The notes under the pieces were generated by a model that made no database searches, was not told the origin of the DNA, and worked only from the letters and a program-made list of their open reading frames with translations. Below, in pieces: positions 1-5,037 of a stretch of 19,541 nucleotides of DNA. The DNA comes from Clostridiales bacterium (GTDB lineage: Bacteria > Bacillota > Clostridia > Christensenellales > Aristaeellaceae), in NCBI GenBank assembly GCA_004557805.1, contig SFFS01000075.1:1-19541 (forward strand), read 5' to 3'. Every line of letters begins with the position of its first letter. Within the stretch, counting starts at the first letter, position 1. Position numbers and translations under genes: made by a program.

Positions 1-80
1 GCCCTTTGCGGAGCACTTCGTGCTGTCCTCAAGGGCTAGTCGTCGCTTCGCTCCTCCCTCCGGAAATTCCGAAGAATTTC
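1..80. repeat. Cluster of short hairpins at window edge
   Basis: Three nested or adjacent inverted repeats are visible: GCCCTT (1-6) with AAGGGC (31-36), AGCAC-TTC-GTGCT (12-24) inside it, and GAAATTC-CGAA-GAATTTC (63-80). No reading frame of interest crosses the stretch. It lies just downstream of the minus-strand acetyltransferase gene and may be the end of a dispersed palindromic repeat, but only one copy is in view, so the repeat nature is inferred from structure alone. Confidence 0.35.
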
Positions 81-96
81 AGAAGGCGGGTCTTCT

Positions 97-124
97 CCGT
101 CAAAAAACGGTAGTTTTTTGACGG
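97..124. terminator. 12-bp perfect hairpin covering the stop of the acetyltransferase
   Basis: CCGTCAAAAAAC (97-108) and GTTTTTTGACGG (113-124) pair perfectly around a GGTA loop. The stop codon (TGA, 100-102) of the minus-strand gene lies inside the stem. No free T-run follows the stem on either strand, so a classic Rho-independent terminator is uncertain; it may instead be a palindromic repeat that landed at the gene end. Confidence 0.45.
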
Positions 125-606
125 ACTGCGGCGTCCTCATAGCGGCCGTCCTTCAGGATATGCTCATTCTGCACGCCCTCCCGCGTCATGCCGAGCTTCT
201 GCATCACCCGGCCGGAAGCGGGGTTAGACGCGTAATGGCGGGCGTAAACGCGATGGTACCGCTGCGCGGCGCGGGCGGCCTCGGCCGCGTAGCCGCGTCC
301 CCATTTCTCGTGCGCAATCCAGTAGCCAAGCTCGCCGTTATGGTTTTCGCCGTCGTGCGAAACGCTGACGCAGCCGCACAGCACGCCGCCGTCTTTTTCC
401 GTTACGGCGAACACAAACTGCGTTTCGTTTTCAAGCTGCTCCTCGTGCCGTGCGATCCACTCCTCCGCACATTTCTGCGGATACGGATGCGGCAGGTTCA
501 GCGTGCCGCGCCAGATATTTTCGTCGTTGCAGATTTCCGCAACGCGCGCCGCGTCTTCCTGCGTAAAGGAGCGAAGCAGCAGGCGTTCGGTTTGAAGGGG
601 TTTCAT
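100..606 (-). CDS. GNAT acetyltransferase, RimJ/RimL-like, probably damaged
   Basis: 168 residues, starting at the ATG at 606, which has an AAGGAG seven bases upstream; longer versions of the frame have no such site. The N-terminus (TERLLLRSFTQEDA) and the later NPASGRVMQKLGM and HILKDGRYED motifs are typical of GNAT N-acetyltransferases that modify protein N-termini or small amines using acetyl-CoA. The CoA-binding loop is KWGRGYA (residues 101-107). Two oddities: the helix after this loop runs straight into HRVYARHY, where relatives usually have about eight more residues (approximately AFEELGL), and the C-terminal tail after YEDAAV is short and encoded by the 97-124 hairpin rather than the usual YGLLREE-like ending. 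It may be a pseudogene. Function on any named substrate cannot be given. Confidence 0.75.
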   Translation of the reverse strand: MKPLQTERLLLRSFTQEDAARVAEICNDENIWRGTLNLPHPYPQKCAEEWIARHEEQLENETQFVFAVTEKDGGVLCGCVSVSHDGENHNGELGYWIAHEKWGRGYAAEAARAAQRYHRVYARHYASNPASGRVMQKLGMTREGVQNEHILKDGRYEDAAVRQKTTVF

Positions 607-684
607 ATACGCGCTCCTTTGCGTGGAACGGCGTTCTGATTCGCGCCCTGCGCGAATGAATCCTTCAGAAAATGCATTTTTCTC

Positions 685-713
685 TTGACAAGTTTCATAA
701 TTCGTATTATACT
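685..713 (+). promoter_or_regulatory. Sigma-A promoter of glnA
   Basis: TTGACA (685-690) and TATACT (708-713) are separated by exactly 17 bases. Transcription should start near 720, giving a leader of about 75 nt before the glnA ATG that begins almost directly with the attenuator structure. Confidence 0.85.
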
Positions 714-724
714 TCCGCTTTGTT

Positions 725-742
725 GAGAACAAGGGTGTTCTC
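725..742 (+). promoter_or_regulatory. ANTAR-type antiterminator hairpin in glnA leader
   Basis: GAGAAC (725-730) and GTTCTC (737-742) form a 6-bp stem closing the hexaloop AAGGGT, with A at loop position 1 and G at position 4. That is the loop signature recognised by ANTAR-domain proteins. The hairpin shares bases 728-742 with the terminator, so the two folds exclude each other. The described ANTAR target has two such hairpins in tandem; only one is seen here, and the predicted start site near 720 leaves no room for another upstream. Confidence 0.65.
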
Positions 743-773
743 CCGCGCAGGGGGAGCACCCTCGTTATTTTTC
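728..773 (+). terminator. Intrinsic terminator (attenuator) in glnA leader
   Basis: Bases 728-744 pair with 750-766 around the loop GCGCA. The stem has 16 pairs, including two G-U pairs (738-756 and 741-753), with one mismatch (731/763). ATTTTTC (767-773) follows. It sits between the promoter and the glnA ribosome binding site, so it would stop transcription before glnA unless the competing hairpin 725-742 forms first. Confidence 0.75.
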
Positions 774-794
774 AGAAAAAAGGAGCTGTTCGAA

Positions 795-2126
795 ATGAGT
801 AAGTTCACCCGGGAAGACGTTATTCGCATGGTTGAGGAAAACGAAGTTGAGTTCATCTACATGCAGTTCACCGACATTTTCGGCCAGCTCAAGAATGTCG
901 CCATCACCCGCTCGCAGATTGAAAAAGCCGTCAACAATCAGATCATGATCGACGGCAGCTCCATCGAGGGCTTCACGCGCATCCATGAATCCGACCAGTA
1001 CCTCTATCCGGATCTGGACACCTTCGCCATTCTGCCCTGGCGGCCGCAGCACGGCAAATCCGCGCGCCTCATCTGCGACGTTTACAATCCCGACGGCACG
1101 CCGTTTGTAGGCGATCCGCGCGGCACGCTCAAGCGCGAGCTCAAGCGCGCGGCGGACATGGGCTATTCGCTCAACGTCGGCCCGGAACTGGAGTTCTTCC
1201 TCTTCGAAACCGATGAAAACGGTCGTCCCACCACCCGCACGGGCGACGAAGCCGGCTATTTCGACCTCGGCCCGCTCGATCACGGCGATACCACGCGCCG
1301 CGAGATCGTTTACGCGCTGGAAGAGCTGGGCTTTGAAATCGAGGCCTCGCACCACGAAGTGGCCGCCGGCCAGCACGAAATCGACTTCAAATACGCCGAC
1401 GCGCTGACCGCCGCCGACAATATCATGACCTTCCGCATGGTCGTCAAGACCATCGCGCAGCACAACGGCCTGCACGCCACGTTCATGCCCAAGCCGATCT
1501 TCGGCATCAACGGCAGCGGCATGCACACGAACATGTCCCTGTTCAAGGACGGCAGGAACACCTTCGCCGATCCGTCCGACAAGCGCGGCCTTTCCAAAGA
1601 AGCGTACAGCTACATCGCCGGCCTGCTCGAGCATGTCAAGGGCATGGCGCTGATCACCAACCCGCTGGTCAACAGCTACAAGCGCCTGGTTCCGGGCTAT
1701 GAAGCGCCGTGCTATCTGGCCTGGTCCGCGTCGAACCGCTCCGCGCTGATCCGCATCCCGGCGGCCCGCGGCCAGTCCACGCGCGTCGAGCTGCGCTGCC
1801 CCGATCCGTCCTGCAACCCGTATCTGGCGCTGGCGGTCTGCCTGGCCGGCGGCCTCGACGGCATTGAAAAGGGCATGACCCCGCCGGACGAGATCACCGA
1901 GAACATCTTCGCCATGGATAAGGATACGCGCAAGGCGCACGGCATCGACAACCTGCCCGGCTCGCTCGACGAAGCCATCACCGCGTATCTGGCCGATCCG
2001 CTCATGGCGGCCACGCTGGGCGATCACATCAGCACGCAGTACATCGCGGGCAAGCGCAAGGAATGGAACGAATACCGCACCCGCGTGAGCAACTGGGAAA
2101 TCGAAAAATACATGGTGCTCTATTAA
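795..2126 (+). CDS. glnA: Glutamine synthetase, type I-alpha
   Basis: Makes glutamine from glutamate, ammonia and ATP in the cytoplasm; the enzyme is a dodecamer. 443 residues, the usual GSI-alpha length. Visible signatures: DGSSIEGF (53-60), metal-ligand region GPELEFFLF (129-137), HHEVAAGQHEIDF (186-198), ATP-site HATFMPKPIFGINGSGMH (227-244), the flap NSYKRLVPGYEAP (293-305) and the arginine-rich NRSALIRIPA. The tyrosine adenylylated in GSI-beta enzymes is absent (local sequence IDNLPGS), while Arg62, needed for glutamine feedback inhibition in the Bacillus enzyme, is at the matching position. The start at 795 has AGGAG nine bases upstream; an upstream in-frame ATG at 672 lies before the promoter and is rejected. 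The gene is controlled by its attenuator leader, probably through the ANTAR protein encoded next. Confidence 0.97.
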   Translation: MSKFTREDVIRMVEENEVEFIYMQFTDIFGQLKNVAITRSQIEKAVNNQIMIDGSSIEGFTRIHESDQYLYPDLDTFAILPWRPQHGKSARLICDVYNPDGTPFVGDPRGTLKRELKRAADMGYSLNVGPELEFFLFETDENGRPTTRTGDEAGYFDLGPLDHGDTTRREIVYALEELGFEIEASHHEVAAGQHEIDFKYADALTAADNIMTFRMVVKTIAQHNGLHATFMPKPIFGINGSGMHTNMSLFKDGRNTFADPSDKRGLSKEAYSYIAGLLEHVKGMALITNPLVNSYKRLVPGYEAPCYLAWSASNRSALIRIPAARGQSTRVELRCPDPSCNPYLALAVCLAGGLDGIEKGMTPPDEITENIFAMDKDTRKAHGIDNLPGSLDEAITAYLADPLMAATLGDHISTQYIAGKRKEWNEYRTRVSNWEIEKYMVLY

Positions 2127-2234
2127 GACAAGACCCTATAATTCGCGGAAGGGCGGCGAGATGAATCTGCGCCGGAGGCGGATTGCAGGTTTCGCAGGCG
2201 TTACTGGCAAGTACGTCAGGAAAGCTGCAAGCAG

Positions 2235-2262
2235 CGGACGGCGCAAGGCGTCCGTTATTCTT
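2235..2262 (+). terminator. Terminator-like hairpin downstream of glnA
   Basis: CGGACG (2235-2240) pairs with CGTCCG (2249-2254) around GCGCAAGG, followed by TTATTCTT. It is the first of two terminator-like stems in the 227-nt spacer between glnA and the ANTAR gene, and probably limits read-through. The 5' part of the spacer also contains AATCTGC/GCGGATT (near 2164-2184) and CTGGC-AAGTAC-GTCAG (near 2204-2219), whose roles are unclear. Confidence 0.5.
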
Positions 2263-2265
2263 CAA

Positions 2266-2306
2266 AAATTCGAGGGGGCTTCGGCTCTCTTGAATTTCGT
2301 CGTTTT
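2266..2306 (+). terminator. Second hairpin in glnA-ANTAR spacer, possible attenuator
   Basis: Bases 2266-2279 pair with 2284-2297 over 14 positions (three G-U) around a TTCG tetraloop. Only a weak T-tract (CGTCGTTTTC) follows, so termination would be partial. A poor promoter match, TTGAAT (2290-2295) with TATTAA (2314-2319), 18 bases apart, overlaps it and could start a separate transcript for the ANTAR gene. Confidence 0.45.
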
Positions 2307-2318
2307 CATCTGGTATTA

Positions 2319-2336
2319 AATCGCACAGGCGCGATT
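2319..2336 (+). promoter_or_regulatory. A1/G4 hexaloop hairpin before the ANTAR gene RBS
   Basis: AATCGC (2319-2324) pairs perfectly with GCGATT (2331-2336) around the hexaloop ACAGGC, with A at position 1 and G at position 4. This is the same loop rule as in the glnA leader, with an unrelated stem sequence. It ends four bases before the AAGGAGG ribosome binding site (2341-2347) of the ANTAR gene, suggesting autoregulation by binding of the protein to its own leader. That role is inferred. Confidence 0.55.
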
Positions 2337-2353
2337 GATAAAGGAGGCTCGGC

Positions 2354-2902
2354 ATGATTCGCATCGCGGTAGCGTTCTCCGGCGAAGAGGGGCGTCAGAT
2401 TCTCTGCCGGATGCTGGAAACGCGCGGGTTTTCCGTGCGCTTTCGCTGCCGCACGGGCGCGGAAGCCATTCGCGCCGTAAAAACGATGGGCGGCGGCACA
2501 GTTGTCTGTGCCGCGCGCCTTTCTGATATGTCGGCGGGCGAAATCGCCGAAGCGCTCGGAAGCGGCGCGTCGGTAATCGCCGTGGGCCGTCCCGCGCAGC
2601 TGGAAGCGTGCGGCAGCGCGCCGTTCGCGCTTTTGCCCGTGCCGCTCGGCGCGGACGCGCTCGCGCAGGCGGTTCAGTCCGCGCTTGCGCGCGACAACGA
2701 CCGCGTCCCCGTCCGCTCGGACGGCGACAGAGAGATCGTCGCCCGCGCCAAGGCGCTCCTGATGCAGCGCGACTCCCTTACCGAACCGGAGGCCCATCGC
2801 TTTCTTCAGCGCGCCGCAATGGCGCGCGGCGTGAAAATGGCCGTGATCGCAAGGGAGACGCTGGGGGAACGAGAAGGACGTGAAGGACGAAGGGAACGTT
2901 AG
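2354..2902 (+). CDS. ANTAR-domain antiterminator with receiver-like domain (NasT/NitR type)
   Basis: 182 residues, ATG at 2354 with AAGGAGG six bases upstream. The N-terminal part (1-112) resembles a response-regulator receiver, but the expected phospho-acceptor aspartate at the end of strand 3 is replaced (VVCAARLSDM, about residue 53 is Ala), so phosphorylation control is unlikely. Residues about 127-170 are an ANTAR RNA-binding domain: REIVARAKALLMQ, LTEPEAHRFLQRAAMARG, AVIARETL. ANTAR proteins bind paired hexaloop hairpins and prevent termination. Position directly after glnA matches the glnA-nitR arrangement known in clostridia, so the likely target is the glnA leader. The tail from about residue 171 (EREGREGRRER) is highly charged, and its stop codon (2900-2902) lies in a palindromic repeat. 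Confidence 0.88.
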   Translation: MIRIAVAFSGEEGRQILCRMLETRGFSVRFRCRTGAEAIRAVKTMGGGTVVCAARLSDMSAGEIAEALGSGASVIAVGRPAQLEACGSAPFALLPVPLGADALAQAVQSALARDNDRVPVRSDGDREIVARAKALLMQRDSLTEPEAHRFLQRAAMARGVKMAVIARETLGEREGREGRRER

Positions 2903-2960
2903 GGGACGCTGTCCCCTAAAACCCCTGGCAGGAACCTGAGGTTCCTGCACCTCCCGGTTT
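2886..2960 (+). repeat. Palindromic repeat element, copy C
   Basis: The order of parts is: GACGAAGGGAACG (2886-2898), a hairpin TTAGGGGAC-GCT-GTCCCCTAA (2899-2919), then a second hairpin with arms GCAGGAACC (2928-2936) and GGTTCCTGC (2940-2948) around TGA, followed by ACCTCCCGG. The second hairpin and its flanks match copies A and B inside feoB almost base for base; the first hairpin sits at the same place but has a different sequence. The copy overlaps the 3' end of the ANTAR gene and fills most of the gap to the next gene. Confidence 0.85.
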
Positions 2961-3014
2961 AAGTATATATCCTGCCATACTGCTTCTTTAATCCGAGCAG
3001 CGGCCGGTGAGCAG

Positions 3015-3491
3015 ATGACGTCTGACCCGGAAACGATGTCCTACAACGCAGGCTGGGATGTTGACTATGAGGGATACCATCGGGATACCGGCTGCATCGA
3101 CTGCCCGGACGAGGTTCTTGCCGATGTGTACGATAGATTGATAGGACACGAGCCGGATCGCTTCTATGCTTATATCAAGCGCAGCTCCGACGGCGCATGG
3201 CTCGGCGAGGTGAACTTCCACTATACTCCCAAAAAGGATTGGTGGGATATGGGCATCGTGATTTATGCCCCCTTCCGAGGGAAGGGTTACGCCGTTCCTG
3301 CGCTGAAGCTGATGCTGGATCACGCTTTCCGCGTTTGCGGTATTTCCAGAATCCATAACGATTTCGAGATTGCCCGGAACGAAATTGCAGCATGGGAAAC
3401 TCATCGCAAAGCAGGCTTTAAGGAATCAGGCGTGGAAGACGGTTTTCTCCACATGATGATTACCAAAGGAGATTATCTGGCTGCAACGTAA
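3015..3491 (+). CDS. GNAT N-acetyltransferase, possibly N-terminally truncated
   Basis: 158 residues. Motifs in order: MSYNAGWDVDYEGY with TGCID, RFYAYIKRSSDGAWLGEVNFHY, GIVIYAPFRGKGYAVPAL (CoA-binding loop RGKGYA) and a C-terminal HRKAGFKE segment, as in GNAT acetyltransferases that act on small molecules or protein amines. The protein starts at the conserved SDPETM region. Relatives usually have a first strand and helix of some 15-20 residues before it; an in-frame upstream stretch without ATG reads LIRAAAGEQ, resembling a decayed remnant. The ribosome binding site is weak (GGTGAG). Repeat copy C lies immediately upstream, so the true 5' end may have been lost there. No substrate can be assigned. 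Confidence 0.75.
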   Translation: MTSDPETMSYNAGWDVDYEGYHRDTGCIDCPDEVLADVYDRLIGHEPDRFYAYIKRSSDGAWLGEVNFHYTPKKDWWDMGIVIYAPFRGKGYAVPALKLMLDHAFRVCGISRIHNDFEIARNEIAAWETHRKAGFKESGVEDGFLHMMITKGDYLAAT

Positions 3492-3836
3492 AAAGTGCCG
3501 ATTGACGATCAAATCGCAGGTGCAGAGAAAAAAAGCAACACAAACTCAATTTTGTGTTAAATCACAGCGGGGTTGTCACACGAAAACGAAGTGTGGCAAC
3601 CCCATCGCAGCTTTTTGCGGGAACCGGAGGTTCCTGCACCTTCCAGTTTTTATTTATTTTTTTGCTCACGCAATGAATGCATCTGCGGTTACGCAAACGC
3701 GGCGGATGGGCAGCTTCGCGTCTGTCTTGAAGGGCTGCTCGTTTGCGCACGCTCGTCGGAAACCCTTGCCGACATCCAATCGCTGCATTCTTCCTTCGGT
3801 TGTCCGCCCGTTTCCCCCTCTTTTTCCACATATCCA
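3492..3836. other. Gene-free spacer with hairpins and repeat copy D
   Basis: No convincing gene is present. Contents are AACACAAA-CTCAAT-TTTGTGTT (3537-3558, 8-bp stem), the two hairpins of repeat copy D (3569-3643), an AT-rich patch (about 3647-3664), and about 170 bases (3665-3836) in which I see no protein domain, RNA gene or clear promoter. The open frames crossing it lack ribosome binding sites and recognisable motifs. Confidence 0.6.
3569..3643 (+). repeat. Palindromic repeat element, diverged copy D
   Basis: Hairpin 1 is a 13-bp stem, GGGGTTGTCACAC (3569-3581) with GTGTGGCAACCCC (3591-3603), one G-U pair and a 9-nt loop. Hairpin 2 has arms GCGGGAACC (3617-3625) and GGTTCCTGC (3629-3637) around GGA, followed by ACCTTCC. 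The two-hairpin order and the GGTTCCTGCACCT core match copies A-C; hairpin 1 again differs. Confidence 0.65.
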
Positions 3837-3837
3837 C

Positions 3838-3873
3838 AAAAAACTGCGTCCGCGGCGTTCTTCCCGCGGACGC
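3838..3873 (-). terminator. Intrinsic terminator of the four-gene minus-strand operon
   Basis: On the minus strand the 10-bp arms GCGTCCGCGG and CCGCGGACGC (plus 3846-3855 and 3864-3873) enclose an 8-nt loop. They are followed by AG and six Ts (plus 3838-3843). It begins seven bases after the stop of the acetyltransferase gene. Confidence 0.85.
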
Positions 3874-3879
3874 GTTCTT

Positions 3880-4371
3880 TTACAGTTTTTTCTCCCGCCG
3901 GTTCCCTTCATATCCGCCTTCGCGGCAACGCCCGGCCAGCTCATAGCCCATTGAACCGTAATACTCGTTCAGGAACGCGTTGCTTACCGCGCAGTCAAGC
4001 CGCACAAAGCGCTTTCCCTGCCGCGCGGCCAGCGCCTCCGTTTCGGCAAGCATGCGCCTTCCCGCGCCCCGCACCGCTGGATCGGTCACAAGGTTATGCA
4101 CATAATATGCCGCGGAATCCTCCCTGTCCGGCCAGCGCGCGTCGCTTTCCAGCAGCACCGCCGCCGCGGCGATCGCGCCGTCTTCCTCCAGCGCGTATAA
4201 ATTGCCCTGCGCCTGCCGCCCGCGGTAATATTCCGCGGGGTAAATAGCCAGGTAGTCCGTCGCGTTCCATTGGCGCACGCCGTTCTCGTCCATCCAGCGG
4301 ATACGCTTTTTATACAGCGAGAAGATTTCCTCAATTTCTTCAGGCCGCGCCTGTCGGAACACGCTCTTCAT
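3880..4371 (-). CDS. GNAT acetyltransferase
   Basis: 163 residues, starting at the ATG at 4371 (MKSVFRQARPEE) with GGGAGG about ten bases upstream. GNAT features: the N-terminal strand-helix FRQARPEEIEEIFSLYKKRI, a central NLYALEEDGAIAAAAVLLES sheet, and the CoA-binding segment YYVHNLVTDPAVRGAGRRML, followed by LDCAVSNAFLNEYYGSMGYEL. The N-terminal RIRWMDENGVRQWN pattern is common in Firmicutes acetyltransferases of unknown substrate. It is the last gene of a run of four with gaps of 19-25 bases and has its own terminator immediately after. Which amine it acetylates cannot be told from the sequence. Confidence 0.85.
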   Translation of the reverse strand: MKSVFRQARPEEIEEIFSLYKKRIRWMDENGVRQWNATDYLAIYPAEYYRGRQAQGNLYALEEDGAIAAAAVLLESDARWPDREDSAAYYVHNLVTDPAVRGAGRRMLAETEALAARQGKRFVRLDCAVSNAFLNEYYGSMGYELAGRCREGGYEGNRREKKL

Positions 4372-4391
4372 CCGTACCTTGCCTCCCGTTT

Positions 4392-5012
4392 TCAGCGAAT
4401 AAAGTTCGTCCGGCTGCCGCGCTCCGTTTCGGGCAGCGTCACTCCCGCAGCTTTCCCGGCGCGCATGCATTTGAGCAGCCAAGCCATGTTTCGCGCGAGG
4501 TTCCGCATGGTCTGCATGCCTTCCGCGTCCTGCTCGGCCTCGCCTTCCACGCAGCCGTGCACCTGGTTCCAGTACGTCGAGCCGACGGTAATCATCTGCG
4601 AAATGCCGAAATATTTGTTCAGCGCGTCAAACGACGCGGACGCGCCCCCGCGCCTTGTCACCGCCACGGCCGCGCCCGGCTTGAACGCGAACGCGCGCCC
4701 TCCGCAATAAAACGCGCGGTCGAGGAAGGACAGAATGCGTCCGCTCGGATGCGCGTAATAGACGGGCGTGCCGAAAACAAACCCGTCGGCTTCGCGCGCT
4801 TTTGCGACGAACTCATTCACCGCGTCGTCCCGGAAAATGCAGCCTTCCCCAGTGCATTTTCCGCAGCCGATGCAGTCGCGCACCGGCGCGCCGCCCAGCT
4901 GAAAGATTTCATATTCGATCCCCTCTTTTTCCAGCTGGCGGCCGACCTCCGTCAACGAACGATAGGTGTTTCCGTGCGCATGCGCGCTGCCGTTGAGCAT
5001 GAGAACCTTCAT
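4392..5012 (-). CDS. Flavodoxin-like NAD(P)H-dependent iron-sulfur flavoprotein
   Basis: 206 residues, ATG at 5012 with AGGAG upstream. The N-terminus MKVLMLNGSAHAHGNTYRSL is the FMN-phosphate-binding loop of the NADPH-dependent FMN reductase/flavodoxin fold. Cys47, 50, 53 and 58 form a CIGCGKC-type cluster (CxxCxxCxxxxC), as in iron-sulfur flavoproteins, followed by the conserved DDAVNEFVAKAREADGF and GTPVYYAHPSG segment that frames the flavin ring. Members transfer electrons between NAD(P)H or ferredoxin and small acceptors and are often linked to oxidative or quinone stress; the acceptor here is unknown. The gene is third in the 7597-3880 run, 20 bases before the acetyltransferase and 25 after the secreted protein gene. 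Confidence 0.85.
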   Translation of the reverse strand: MKVLMLNGSAHAHGNTYRSLTEVGRQLEKEGIEYEIFQLGGAPVRDCIGCGKCTGEGCIFRDDAVNEFVAKAREADGFVFGTPVYYAHPSGRILSFLDRAFYCGGRAFAFKPGAAVAVTRRGGASASFDALNKYFGISQMITVGSTYWNQVHGCVEGEAEQDAEGMQTMRNLARNMAWLLKCMRAGKAAGVTLPETERGSRTNFIR

Positions 5013-5037
5013 CCTGCAAGTCTCCTTTTCGTTTTGT

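Noticed and set aside
706..733. Possible divergent promoter for the acetyltransferase (TATAAT on the minus strand at 706-711)
   Set aside because: The -35 candidate (CTTGTT, 16 bases away) is poor and it overlaps the strong glnA promoter; too weak to list as a feature.
672..794. In-frame upstream start for glnA
   Set aside because: The ATG at 672 precedes the promoter and the extra residues would be encoded by the attenuator; the start at 795 has a good RBS and matches the family N-terminus.
2204..2219. Hexaloop hairpin CTGGC-AAGTAC-GTCAG as a further ANTAR site
   Set aside because: Loop position 4 is T, not G, and the stem has a G-U pair; it does not meet the rule satisfied by the other two hairpins.
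2127..2320. Riboswitch or T-box in the glnA-ANTAR spacer
   Set aside because: No T-box, known riboswitch core or tRNA-binding signature was recognised; the structures are explained as terminator-like stems.
3573..4247. Plus-strand open frame over the spacer and the acetyltransferase gene
   Set aside because: No RBS, no domain; it runs through repeat copy D and a terminator and then antisense to a clear GNAT gene.
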